A DNA stretch of 64,000 nucleotides from Steinernema hermaphroditum (Eukaryota; Nematoda; Chromadorea; Rhabditida; Steinernematidae), in the NCBI GenBank assembly GCA_030435675.1, contig CM059621.1, positions 13,206,001 to 13,270,000 on the forward strand, read 5' to 3'. This document shows, piece by piece, positions 11,901 to 23,703 of this stretch (its first letter is position 1; each line of letters starts with the position of its first letter). Made by a program: the position numbers and the translations under genes. The notes beneath the pieces are model-generated. The model saw only the letters and a list, made by a program, of their open reading frames with translations. It did not search any database and was not told the DNA's origin.

Positions 11901-12557
11901 TATCTCTTCAGCCAATACGGATAGAGCCATATGGAATACGGATACCAGGATTCATGATAGCTCATGCCATTGACAACTCATACCACATTGTACATTTCAC
12001 TGCGACAGTGGGCATGTGTAACGCTGAACACATCTAGAAATCTCCCATAAGAGGTGGACATGTGTCTGACAAGGCATTTGGAAACTTTAAAAAAAAACAC
12101 CTGCGGGATAAGCTTCCCTGAGCGCGATCGTTAATCAATCAGATAGTCATTCAATTTATTCAAGAGATCCAGATGACTCAGCGGATGATCTGCATCAGAG
12201 AGAGACAACTGCTATGGGGAGAGAGGAAGTGCGTTCAAGAGGTCAAAGAAAAGCATAGACAGTGATGGACGGGAATTGTGCGCAGAGATGGGATTCGAAC
12301 CAACAAAATGAGTTGTTAATACCTTATTCATGGACTGGACTGTAACCAAAAATGCAAAATATATGTTCATTTAGCCATCATTTCCTTCTTGAACCATGAA
12401 CCTATTTCTATGATTATGTAAAAGAAAATGGTTTCTTTGATAAATTGCTAAAAAATGGTCTTCTTTGAGAAAATCCGATTCGCTGTTGAATGAGTCCACC
12501 GTGAATAGAAAGATTTATTCTGAGGTAAAACTATACAACAAGGCAACAAGTGGGTTC
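8912..12557. other. Intergenic, no confident gene
   Basis: About 8920-9300 is GC-rich and may be the promoter of the exon at 8654-8824. From 9300 to 12557 the DNA is moderately AT-rich, with no frame longer than about 110 codons and none with a recognisable motif or a matching splice structure. The 3' end of NHR A lies at the right border. Confidence 0.45.
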
Positions 12558-15500
12558 TCATATGGCATCGAGATTGTAAACTTGGACGTCGATTTCGAAG
12601 ATGTTGAACAGTTTGACCATTCCGAAACTCTCCGTGAATCGACTCACTATTTTCTGAAACACCGTCAAGCATCATTCTCAGTGGATAACACCATTCCGCT
12701 ACCATGATGGTCGGGACGAAATTCATCAGTGTGCCAAACCTGACACAGACGAGTTCGTCGCCCACACGAGCTTTGCAAAGAGTGTATAGTTCCCTGTAGA
12801 GAGCCTGCCGCGCCGACTCTGACTTTTCCATGGAATCTCCACTGGCGCCCTCCTTACAGTCGCCAAAGAGACAGATCCCTAACAGCGCCACGTACTCGGC
12901 CGTGGACATAATCATTTCGGACATAGGCTCCTTCAGAAGTGAAATTTCTGAAGCGTAGAGGGGTTGGAACAACCTAAGAGTACTCTGGTCAAATATCTGA
13001 GCACTGGATCATTCGTTTACTTTGCAGTTTCCTTCTGATCCGACGGACACGATTTGCACTTGTAGAACTGCTCCATTTGGTCAACTCGGAAGTACCTTCG
13101 GTCACTTATCAAAATCCTACAGCGTGAAGGATGTACAAGAGGAACGTCGGGAGAACACACCTTTGGTCTCCCTTAAGAGGGAAAGCGAGGCTTGTGCCGA
13201 ACGCTTCGTCGGCGGTTAGGAATGTACTGAGGAAGTTCTTGAAGTAGATCAGCTGAAAAGAAAATAAAAATCACCAAAAATGATTGTACTGACACGTTGA
13301 GTTAAATGAAAAAATAAACGATTGGGGCAGCTCTTAGGGTTGGATCTTAGGGTCCATATTTTGGAACACCTGTTTATACGAGAAACGAGGACGAGAAAGA
13401 ACAAAAATTTAACTTCATTATTGCAGTTTTAATTTCCATTGAATTAAGTCAAATGTCTAAACAAGACTCTCAAAAATATTATCACAAAAAATTCTGACCA
13501 CTCATAAATAATCATTTTGGTTCTATGTAAACGTACCTTCTGGTCCTTGGTGAACGTTCCAAATGGCCCAAAGTACTCGTTCAACATCTCGGGAACTAGA
13601 GTCACATTCACCCTCATGGCCGCCGTCCAATAGTCATAATCTCCAAGCAGCAGTGTCTTAGGACCTTCGTCGAACAGTCCCTGGGCAACGTTGTCGCCAG
13701 GAAGAGGAGCACCCTTCCTGGCTAATTTTAGAGCTTCGTAACCTTGAACCATGCGGTCGATCATTGGAGTTGGCATGGCGATCTACAATCTGTATTCATT
13801 CCGGATGCGTAAATGAAGGGCACCTGAAGAGTCTGTGGAATTCCGAGGGGAACTGGCTGCAGTTCATGGAGTGTGGGATAGGCTCCAGCCAGCGAAGAAA
13901 CCCTGGCCAAGTGAGAGGTAGTTGGGTATTCGTGAGCGATGGTCAGGTGCTCCGTGGCGGGAGCCAAGAGGTAGGACGGTACGGTGGGGCGAAATCCAAG
14001 CATCGCCGTTGTGGCGATTGGAATTTGGTCGAGTGGGGGTATGGAGACGACGTCTGCGGTCGGCGAGGCAGTCATCTCGATGGTCTCCTGTTTGATGGTC
14101 GTTTTGGCCGTTCGCGAACCGATTCCGTCGCGATGGCGTTGGACGTCTGCGAAGGACGGAGGTCGTAAAGTGGTGATAAAGAACTTACTCTTCGGGTTCA
14201 TTCCTCTGTCGATGCATTTCTGCATTCGGCACGCGCGACACATACAACGAACATCTGAAATCAAGATAATAAATGATGAATTTCAAAATCACAAAAACAT
14301 CCACATTTAAATAACGACTTTCTGAATGTATTGGAAAATTAAATATACGATTCAGAGAGCTAAGCTTAATGATGGTCTGGTTTAATCAAGAGACGTGACA
14401 TACAAAGGAATGTATTAAGACGTTTCTTTAATAAAATTTATCTTTATTCATTCTTCAAGCCTAAGCCACACTAAAATAACGAAGTCGTCGCCAGCCGAAC
14501 GGAACGTTATTGCTCAAGAACTGCTCGGAAAGATGAAAGGTACAATAGTACATGAGGCAAAAATGAAAAGCTTAGTGAATGTGATGGTCACGATAACAAA
14601 GTTGCGCATCTTACAACTACCGATTATAAGAATAAAGGTGAAGAATGGAACGGCCACAGTGTGTGCCGAAAAAACCTCCGCTGCATTCCACCGTTTGCGC
14701 CTCTGTCGGTGACCACCGATGATCAGAATAAAGGTGAATTGATGGTCGAAGCTATCCGGCCAGTTCAGTGTGCCCAGATGAAAACTTGCCTGTTGTCAAA
14801 AATGTGATTGAAAATGGTTAAGTAGTACTGTAGCTTTCATTGGTTCTAAACGTTTTCGAAACCTCAGCGTTGTTTCTGAAAATTGGCTTCGAGAGTAGAT
14901 GATCCAAAAATGCAAAGTACTGAATTTCGACACCTCAAACCCATTTTATTCTTTTATAGAATCGACAATAGGAGAACTGTTTCGACGCTCAAAAATCTGG
15001 CTGAGAATGAAGAAGAAGATGATTTCATAGAAGTACCGTAACTTTCATTGGTCCTAACTTTCTACTGCTTTCTATTAGAATTTTTGATTAAGGACGCCAT
15101 GAACTCACACAGTTTTCAGGGTTTACATAACCGAGCATCGTTGACCGTGATTTTAAATGATGCCACAGCCTTATTTTTGAAAAATGGCAAATCTTGGCAA
15201 ATTGATAACAGACGTGGCTCCTTCATTGAGTGGAAGATCCAAAAATGCAAACGAACTAAAGAACCCAAAACCAATCATGATGTGAGTATGCTCGTTGGAC
15301 TGAAGGCAGTCGGATACAAAAATCGGTTATGGTTTAGAAGTTGAAAATGGCTACGAAGTTCCGTACAATAAGTCATAAAATGCAACTAGCAAAAATCTGG
15401 TTGAGAATTATTGAAAAGGTGTGTATCATACTGAATATTTTAAAAGAGAAATCTTTGTGGAATGATAATAGTGGATACAGCGGCGGCTCTATTGATTACT

Positions 15501-15680
15501 CAATAATATTCAAAATCAATCATCCTTACCCTTTCCAATATCACACTGGTTGTTAAATCTGCATACATACTTCCTGTTGGTCACAGTTGAGCGTCTGAAG
15601 AAGGCAGCACAAGCACGACAGGCGTGGATTCCGAAGTGGAGTCCATCGCTGATGTCATTACAAACGAGACATGTAGACAT
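12558..15680 (-). CDS. Nuclear hormone receptor A (nematode NHR, 446 aa)
   Basis: A ligand-regulated transcription factor of the expanded nematode NHR class, acting in the nucleus. Eight exons join in phase: 15530-15680, 14189-14254, 13824-14146, 13537-13782, 13161-13252, 13021-13116, 12703-12973, 12558-12653 (1341 nt). The DNA-binding domain is at residues 4-72: first finger CLVC...[13 protein letters not shown], second finger CRFNNQC...CMCRAC, then KCIDRGM. A Pro/Thr-rich hinge follows to about residue 180. The ligand-binding domain (about 185-446) ends in [15 protein letters not shown], the helix 10-12 region typical of the family. Introns 2-7 are only 41-51 nt except the fourth. The start follows TTTGTTTAG directly, as in trans-spliced downstream operon genes, and a poly(A) signal of NHR B lies 91 bp upstream. 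Paralogous to B and D; I cannot name an ortholog. Confidence 0.9.
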
Positions 15681-15770
15681 CTAAACAAAGAAGCCCTAAA
15701 TCGATCTTCTTCACAAGCAGTATTTAACAGTTACAACCGCACACGAAGTAGACGATAAACTCGAGAATCT

Positions 15771-15776
15771 TTTATT
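15771..15776 (-). terminator. Poly(A) signal of NHR B
   Basis: AATAAA on the minus strand, about 130 nt after the NHR B stop codon and 91 nt before the NHR A start codon. The distance to the next acceptor is within the range of nematode operon intercistronic regions. Confidence 0.6.
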
Positions 15777-15904
15777 GGAAGCAGCACACCACATCTGAGC
15801 ACAGTTCTATCGATCGGCACTCCATTCTGATAAGCGCAGTCGGAGGGTCAAAGGTCGCAAAGGCGGAGGTAGTCGGAGATTCATAGTGTGAGATAAATAG
15901 AAAT

Positions 15905-18643
15905 TTATTGTTTTGTCTTTTTAATGAACTGAAAGACGACGTCGTCCACTTCGAACATGTTGAACACCTCGATCAGCTCGAACGTCTCCTTGAAACGGCG
16001 ACAGATTTTCTAAAGTTCAAACTAGAGACATCTGATGGCGCAGGTCCTACCACCACCGGAGTGATCAGTCCTATGATTTCGCCCATTCTATGTGCCGCGG
16101 CCACCTCGTTTCCCTTCAGCTTGCAAAGCTGGAAGAGCTCGCGATAGATCGCCTGGCGCGCTGCCTTCTGAGCCTCGGTACACCGCTCGGACAGCGAGTC
16201 ACAGTCGTCGTCTACAGCTAGAATGGTGCGCATTGGGTACGGTAGTGATGAATTACTTGTGTAGAGGCTGAGTCCGTATATCGCGACGAGTTCGGCTTTG
16301 GTGACCTGCAGTTTGACGATCGGTTCTTTCACGAATTTTAGGATGTTGTTGTAGATTGGAGAGAGGTAGCTGAAAATGAAACGCTTCAAACATTGTGAAG
16401 GCAAAAATTTGGAATCCAGTAGAACAGAATCAAATGACTTACTGCGCCGACTTTTTCGGGTCGGTGTAGTTGTTCTGGCATTTGTAGAAGTCCTCCATGC
16501 AGTCGACGTTGAAATATCGCTGCTCGGTTATGTAAACCCTGAAAGGCACAGAGGGAGTCGTTGCGCCGTACAAAACTGTAAAATCGTCTTCCAGTAAAAA
16601 TCTAAGCGCAGCAAAGAGAGGGGTCGTACATTTTTATTAATGAAAGCCATGTAACCAAAGAACAGAAAATCTCGCTGCGATCATAGGAAGTGACATTACA
16701 GAAAACCAAAAGTGCCAACACAGGCGACATTACTCATCCAACGGAACTAGTTAGTGTAGATTTGATTCACATTTGAGTTAACTTCGCTCGACTTGTAACT
16801 TTTTATGTAGCTTCGACTCAACCAGGATTTCCCATATATCCAATACTTGCAAAATACTGATCTCTCTTATGTCGTTTCAAATTTAAAAGTTTCAAAAGTC
16901 CCATGTACTCAAAAATGTTATATTTTCTACTTTTCTAAAAATGTTATATTTTCTACTTTTAAAATGTTATATTTTCTACATTGGTATTACCGGTACTTAA
17001 TGCGTCAAGGTATGTGAATAAATGTAAAAAATAAACCTGCAATAACATTCGTAAGAACATGTGTACAAAAACATTCACAAAAATTTAATTTGAGGTTACA
17101 GCCTTTTTTTGTCATTTGTAAATTATCTTAAAGCTGATACCTTTTGTCTCCCCTTTCTGGAAACATCACGGCAGTGTTATAGATCGGATCGAGCGTTAGG
17201 TAGTGACCGAGAAATTCACGAAACATGTAGATCTGAAAGCACTCCTTAGTGTGTTAGTCCCAAGGCGTGTTCCATGCCTTCTCCCTTTCGGTGAACGACG
17301 AAAAGGGGAAGAAGTAGTCGTTGAGCATGTCGACCAGAAGTGAAATTTCGACTCTCACGCTGGCGAGCGATATGTCGTTGTCTCCAGGCACCATACCCTG
17401 GAAGACCACTGTAACGAGCAAAAATTCTCGAAACGAACCATAATGTTTGGATCATATAACTTCACAGGGTGTTTATTTCCGAAATTGTCTGTGGACCGAT
17501 GGATGATCCTTCTCCGCGCTATGAGATTCTCGTAGCCTTTGAGCATCTGGTCGATGAAAGGAGTGATTGGAGGTGGAAATGAAGATGAGATCTGAATGTA
17601 CAAATGAGAACTGCTGAGGAGCAAGTGGCGGCAAATACCACAGAAATAGTGGTGGATACCGGTGGTTTAGGAAGGCGCGGGACCATTCCAGCCAGGGAGA
17701 GGTCCATGGGTTCGCTGTCGGATGGAGATCCTTTGGAAGTAGACGGCTGCGGCTGCTCGGCCAAAATATTGATCAGGTGTGGAGGGTCTTTGGTGCATTC
17801 TGTGTAGAAAGAAATATTAAGCAAGAGCAATATCTGTTTATAAAATACGACTAACAACATTTTTGAGACGAAGAGACAGTACACTCAAAGAATCATACTA
17901 AAGTAATGAATAAGGGAAAAGTAAAATATTCTAAGCAGTCAGATACAGTAACCCTTGGAAGTTTGCGTTTTTTGTCAAAAATAAAAACATATTGATGGTA
18001 CATGGAACCCAACAATTCAGACGAGCCCTACTTCACGATGCAACACCTGCTTTGCAACAACTACGAAAGCGTTTTATTTGTACTTGGTCGGTTGAACGCC
18101 AACTTGAGACCTCGTTTTGTCTGTTCTCTGTCTGTTCTTAAACCGACCTTTCCTCGAATGATCGAAGGGGACCGTGTCTTTTGTCTTTTGTCTCTCGTCT
18201 ATAGCGAGATAACCTTTTTGTTGGAAATTGGTACTGCATTCCTACAGAAACTGCACAACGTTGCGATGGAACTCAACAGTAATTTCAGCAAAAATTTTAA
18301 AACTTATGGTTAGTTACGTGCTTCAACATTTCTATTTCCTGTTTTGAAGAAGGATACTGACATGTCGATAAAAAACAAAACATACTTTTTGTGCTCATTC
18401 CAAGCTTTATGCACTTCTTGAAGCGACACGATCGGCACATATTTCTTGCATCTAAAAGGAGTGCATAGAAACGAGTGTGATGCTTCAGATACCGTTTCCT
18501 ATGGGACAGTTGTCGTCCCTCCTACAGACGTATTTTCTCTGTTGGAGGACACTTCTTCTGAAGAAGGCGGCACAGGCTCTGCACGCGTAAATGCCAAAAT
18601 GGAGACCATCGCTAGCTTCACTACAGACCAGACATGTGTACAT
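15905..18643 (-). CDS. Nuclear hormone receptor B (nematode NHR, about 400-413 aa)
   Basis: A nuclear receptor transcription factor. Nine exons in phase: 18493-18643, 18386-18451, 17660-17799, 17439-17591, 17278-17397, 17141-17232, 16443-16538, 16051-16369, 15905-16009. The DNA-binding domain is at residues 4-72: CLVC...[13 protein letters not shown], then CRRDDNC...MCRSC and KCIKLGM. The ligand-binding domain ends in [15 protein letters not shown]. Exons 1, 2, 6 and 7 have the same lengths (151, 66, 92, 96 nt) as their counterparts in NHR A, showing recent common descent. Two points are uncertain. The intron after 17278 needs a GC donor (GAGAAG then GCATGG). A 39-nt segment (16218-16256) inside exon 8 has GT and AG ends and, if removed, shortens the protein by 13 residues and aligns better with A. 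Confidence 0.88.
16911..16980 (+). repeat. Short tandem repeat, about 23-bp unit, three copies
   Basis: Three successive copies of AAATGTTATATTTTCTAC plus a few bases, inside intron 6 of NHR B. Simple AT-rich repeat, no function inferred. Confidence 0.7.
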
Positions 18644-18754
18644 TGGGTCTAAGGTCTAAAATTTGGTTATTTTTTACTGATTAAGCGGCACACTAAAGCA
18701 GCAAATATCTTATGGAAATCCATTATCACGACAAACAACGAAAATAGGAAACCG

Positions 18755-18760
18755 TTTATT
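18755..18760 (-). terminator. Poly(A) signal of NHR C
   Basis: AATAAA on the minus strand, 112 nt before the NHR B start codon. An optional last exon of NHR C would put its TAA stop codon partly over this signal. Confidence 0.55.
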
Positions 18761-18843
18761 AACAACCATAGTTATTCATGCTATTGAGACAGTTCTGCAG
18801 ATTTCTGGAGCACACCTAAAAAGACTCTAAGTATGTGCATTTA

Positions 18844-21818
18844 TCAGAAAGGATGTACCTCTACGTTGCAGGCTAGAGTCTCTATGCTACGTATCCTTTC
18901 GACAACCAAGTCGATCCTGCTCTCCTTCTTGAAGTTCAGATCATAGAGGAAATCTTTGAGCGATTTTCGAGATTTTGCCATCTTGTGGAAATCGTAGTTC
19001 TCTGCTATAGTAGACGTCCCCAACATGAGAAGACTCGTGAACTCTTCCGACGAGATACGGAGGTTTCTCATTGATTCGATCACTTGTTGGAATATTTGGT
19101 GGTAGAACTGGACAAGTGGATACTGTTGGAGGATGAGCGAGTCACAGTGAGTGCCGAGGTTGAAGTATATTTGGTCGGCAATGGCGATCCTAGAAAAATC
19201 AGTGATATAACAAATATCTGGGCGTATAATAAATGAAAAACCGGGCGGTAGAGTAAGTGAAATAGAGTAAGTTCGTTGTCCATATAGTAAGTGAAAAATA
19301 ACGTAGGTTAAACTATTTGAGTTTGCGTTTGAGACCCCAATCCATGAAAGAACTAAAATAATTTTTCGTTCGGTGACCAACAAAAATTTTACCTCTAATC
19401 TCCGAAAAAATTACTATGGAACTGACTGTAGCATCAGCATTACCTGGACATTTTGTTTTCAAAAATTGATCGCTCAACGTTGTTTACATGGACAGTGACA
19501 ACTATCCTGTAGCGTTAGTGCAGACACAGAACACACACAGTGTAGCAACAAAGGCGCGACGATTTCGCTTTTGACAACGAAATGAGAGTAAAAACAGCAT
19601 TAAGGACTCACATTCCACTTGTGTCCGCCGGAAACAGTTGCACAGTTCGAAAAGAGAGGTCGGCGACGTAGAAGAGGAACATGAAAGTGTTGTGAATTTT
19701 GGTCTGAAAGATTGCTTTGAAACCAGATTTCCACCATCAAAAATACCAGGTAGCACTGATCTAGGTGTTTGATCATAGGAAAGTTCTGCATCAGCTTCAG
19801 GCTCGGTTCTCGGTCCACTTCTATCAACTCTCGCGTAAATTTCACCAAAAATTCTGCAGAAATTTCGTGCAAAGGTAGTGCCTTCAGCCAAGGACGGAAA
19901 ACGGGGATGTTGTGGATTAAGGGCATCGTTGACTGCAGCATTCTCCGTTGATTGACCAATTCATTGAAGCATATCCACGCTGGTTCGAGTATGTTTACGC
20001 GTTGAGCAGCTTCGCTCTGTTCCAGCAGCGCTTCGACGGGTGGAGATGGAAGATCGAAGAACTCCTCGAGAGAAAATTCGTCCCCATTTGAGCTGATTTG
20101 TGATGGTGGAGGTTTACTGAGCGGTCTTTTAATGGACTTCTTGAGACGTTCGTCTGCAAATGAAAGACACTATGGGGTGCAAATGAGTAAGTTGCAATTC
20201 AATAAAAGGTCTTGTGTAGTACCTCGAGATAAAGCATACGCGAAGAGATTGTATGAGTTGAGTAATGCGTTTGCGTCAACAATGACTTACGGTGTTCTTA
20301 TAGTAAAAAACGTCGGATCAACTGAACAATTCGAACTATTGACCAACGTGGGATCCTTTGAGAAACAAGCCCCCCTAACCCTTTGCTGTGGCTCCTGAAC
20401 GGCTTTCATTTTGCCTGACGCCAGTGATGTCCTAGACGGGTCCACCAAAAAGCAAAAATCCCAAAAGAGTCTCTAACTCTCATTTTACAGTATACAGCTC
20501 AAGGGCCAAGTGAACATGAATACTGTTCAACGTTGAATATTTTTTATTTTAAAGATTTAAACAAACAGAGAAATGTATATTATTTAGGATTAAAAATCAG
20601 GTTGTTCGATGAAGCCTAGATGCCTTAGTTGGTGGAAAATGTTTCAAAAATACCTTCCACCTTTCGGAACACAACGACTCAGTGATACACGCTATATATG
20701 ATGAGGCACCTATCTAGACTGTCTATCAAAGGGCATGTCTGATCTGCCTAAACACACGGAGCACGCCAATGAAGAGAAACTAAGTCTGCCAGCCTCATTT
20801 GAGTTTATACTAATGCTCAAGGGCCAAATGAGCGCGTAACATGAATACTGTTGAATATACAGCCAGAATACATGGAAGACTAAATAAAATATGAATAGAG
20901 CCATGCCATAATGAAATAAGGATGATAAACGCTAGCGTCACTCGCGTCTCCGATAAACTAGTAAAAGATTTCGACCACTTCTTTAAGGATAGGTTCGCTA
21001 CTGCATGACGAAGATTACCTTCATGAGTGGTTGGCTTCTTACGTGGAACTATTACGATGACAAATGAAATAGAGGATAAGATATTAATCACGTCGAAATT
21101 CGAAACACACAAGTAGCCTGAAACGCTTTACAGCCAAAAATATTACGTGCGAACCGAAATAAAAGAGTCAAATCGACAAAAATAAATCTATCAAGAACGG
21201 ATTCTGAAGGTAAGTGGCAAGATTCGCTCAAAAATATTTTAATTAGGTGATCCAGAAAGGGTGGACCCAGGCGCATGGGTTGGAATCGTCGATGGAGGTC
21301 GCTACGCAGATCTTTCCCAAGTTAGTCAGTCCTCCAATAGCCCTGACCTGAATCCGCTGGACTATGCCATCTGTAGAACTAGAGGATAAAATATAAATCA
21401 CGATGGATATAAGTCCGAAACACACAAGTAGCCTGGAGGAAGTACAGCAAAACAAAAATATTGCGCACACAGTTCTTAAAACGAAGCTATTATCAGTCAA
21501 CATCACTTCAAAGAACACTGTCTAGCGAGAAAAAGGGAAACGGTCCAAATACAGAAACATTGTAAAGCTTACCCATTCCGACGGCTCGACACTTGGCCAG
21601 CAGGGGTGACATCTCTTATCCATCTTATAATGGATCCTGCACCGGTTTCCACCCGTTTTGCAAGCGAACGCCGAACTGCGCTTGATGGCCCTTCTGAAGA
21701 AGGCGGCACAAGAAGCACACGTGAAGGCGCCGAAGTTCTTCCCGACGGTTTTGTCGGACTCGCAAACAAGGCACTTCCTCCACTCATCAGCAAAGGTTGT
21801 AGCGTAGCGGGTGGTCAT
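18844..21818 (-). CDS. Nuclear hormone receptor C with frameshift in second zinc finger (possible pseudogene)
   Basis: A nematode NHR in four exons: 21573-21818, 19747-20153, 19612-19703, 18844-19189. The DNA-binding domain starts near residue 15 (CLVC...FTCASCAAFFRRA, CKTGGNRC, RCHPC). After RCHPCW the domain continues as LAKCRAVGM in another frame. Exon 1 is 246 nt, while the downstream phase requires a length of 1 modulo 3, so a 4-nt loss is the simplest reading. The rest is intact: hinge, then a ligand-binding domain with FYVADLSFRTVQLFPADT and a long helical C-terminus. A 1.4-kb first intron holds repeats and a transposase scrap. The last exon may instead splice at GTACAT (donor within 18844-18857) to end at 18759. 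Either a decaying gene, a sequencing error, or an unusual rescue. Confidence 0.75.
20504..21470. repeat. Two pairs of duplicated segments in NHR C intron 1
   Basis: A segment with CTCAAGGGCCAA and CATGAATACTGTT occurs near 20500-20560 and again near 20816-20860. A segment with GAGGATAA...ATCACG and CGAAACACACAAGTAGCCTG occurs near 21070-21155 and 21383-21470. The second pair brackets the transposase scrap at 21339-21374. Confidence 0.55.
21339..21374 (+). mobile_element. Transposase scrap (SPDLNPLDYAI motif)
   Basis: Plus-strand codons spell SPDLNPLDYAIC, the highly conserved block around the last catalytic residue of Tc1/mariner transposases. No other part of a transposase is recognisable around it. 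It lies antisense within intron 1 of NHR C. Confidence 0.5.
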
Positions 21819-22204
21819 TTTCAGGGAACGGCTGATACTGACGGTACTCTCGGAGACTGGCACTGGGGTGGCTGGGTTCTGGCCGCGCTGACCACTGGCG
21901 ATCGGACGTGGCCGAAGTGTTAAGCGAGCGATAACGCTTATTTTACTTTCGCGCTATCTCCAAAAGTAGGTGTTCCCTCATATTTTGGTCTCAGGGTCCA
22001 ACAGATTGATCAGGATTGCCTATACGGTAATATGGCCTATTTGATTCCTAAAACCTCATGATTTGAAGGTGGAACCTACTTTCTCTATCTTCCCCATTGG
22101 AATTGAATGGCAACTCGATCAACAACATTTCGAATGGTTTCCCTGACAATGTACCGAGGAAAGATCTAATTTTGTGCCTAATTTTACCCTAACTACAATG
22201 TACC

Positions 22205-23150
22205 ACCAAAAAATAATACATTTTTGAAATATTACTGGTGCTCGTCTTCTCTTCGAGCTCTTCGAAGATAAGTCCAAAAAAGCTCACATTACCTCGAATT
22301 GGAAGGTCGTACATAAAAACTCCCAATATAAAAAGTAATGCCCTTCGCATGTTAACCTCAAAAATAATACTTTTGTAAAATATTATTGGTGTTCATCGCT
22401 TTGGGAAATAAGTCCAAAACTGTGTTCCCTGTACCTCGAAAATGGAAACCATCACCAAAATTTTTCTCCAATGCGTATTTAGCTTGCATAAATAACCGCT
22501 TTGGCGCTCATGGCCGCTTTGGCGCTCATGGATAGGGCTGAAGTTGGGGTCAAAAAACTGTAGCCCTGCGGGCGGCGAGAAACCATAGCCCTGCGGGCGG
22601 CAAGACACCAATAGCCCTGCGGGCGGCAATATTGGCGCTCAAAATCACTCAAAAACAGCAAAAAAAAACTCAAAGCCTAGCATCACCAGAGAGATAGTGG
22701 AAGTAGAGCACTACCATCTCAACTGTCTGTGTGGCTCATTGCGAACGTTCTCTGTTTGTAAGGTTCCCCTCAGGGTCCTTATTTTGTGTGGGTGTTTCCG
22801 CCGTGCGCACGGAAAAACACACACACACACACACAGAGACCAACGGACCCGTCGGTTCTCCATTTATATATAGGGGATACTTTTGTAAAATATTATTGGT
22901 GCTCATCGCTTTGGGAGATAAGTCCAAAACTGTGTTCCCTGTACCTCGAAAATTGAAACCATCACCAAAATTTTTCTCCAATGCGTATTTAGCTTGCATA
23001 AATAACCTATATGAAAGATGTCGCCACCGCCCAAAAATAATACCTTTTTTGAAATATTATTGTCGTTCGTTTTCCCATTGAAGATTATTAAAAAAAACAC
23101 TCTGCACCTCGAATTGGAAGCCATATAGGAAGGTCCAAAACTTTTCTCCT
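22205..23150. repeat. Block of four related copies around a composite core
   Basis: Copies of about 130 bp (AATAATAC, ATATTATTGGTG, AAGTCCAAAACTGTGTTCCC, CACCAAAATTTTTCTCCAATG, AGCTTGCATAAATAACC) lie at about 22363-22497 and 22875-23008 and are nearly identical. More diverged copies lie at 22205-22330 and 23028-23155. The core between them has a duplicated GCTTTGGCGCTCATGG (22499-22530), three copies of AGCCCTGCGGGCGGC (22561-22628) and a CA microsatellite (22816-22834). Confidence 0.75.
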
Positions 23151-23547
23151 GTTTAGCTTATTTATCTTGCACCTGTTCCGTGTAACGGTATCGCCTTCTG
23201 TTTGTTCTCAGCCTAAAAGTTCTTGTTTGCAAAGTTACTGGACAGTTAGAACTCGGAGATAAGTGTTCCTTCTTGGTCGCTGGACCGATAAGTGACCGAG
23301 TGGAAGTTGAGCTACAGAGCGAAGAACGATGATTGTCCCTGGTAAACAATTGACATCTAACGACATTGTATGTTAGAAGGTAGTGCCAATTAGAGGAAGT
23401 TGATTTCGCTCTGACGCTCTGACCCCGGAATATAATTATTTGAATGGGTAATGTTCCCAAGGGTACAAACAGGGAACGAAATCGAAAATATTTTTCATAG
23501 GAAGTTCACACGCTCCTGGGTATTGTTTAGCGGAAAACATTACTTAC

Positions 23548-23703
23548 GTAAATGACTGAACATGGATCAGAAGAATCAGAACTAAGGACACACATTGCTG
23601 GGAAGAACTGATTGTTTTCGTGATGTCTTTGTATCGAATTAAGTGATGTGACAGAAGATGTGTCGAACAAGCAGTTCGTGTCACGTTTCTGTCTCACACA
23701 CAT
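23548..23703 (-). CDS. Putative first exon, unidentified
   Basis: From ATG 23703 a 52-codon frame (MCVRQKRDTNCLFDTSS...) runs to a strong GTAAGT donor (23542-23547) in phase 0. The frame stays open for about 20 further codons upstream. The DNA at 23750-23950 is GC-rich, as at the exons at 1661 and 8654, which lie on the same strand and also end in phase 0. No family or partner exon is identified, and three NHR genes lie between them. Confidence 0.25.

Noticed and set aside
12285..12310. GGGATTCGAACC, a tRNA B-box on the minus strand
   Set aside because: No T stem, D arm or anticodon arm can be folded around it.
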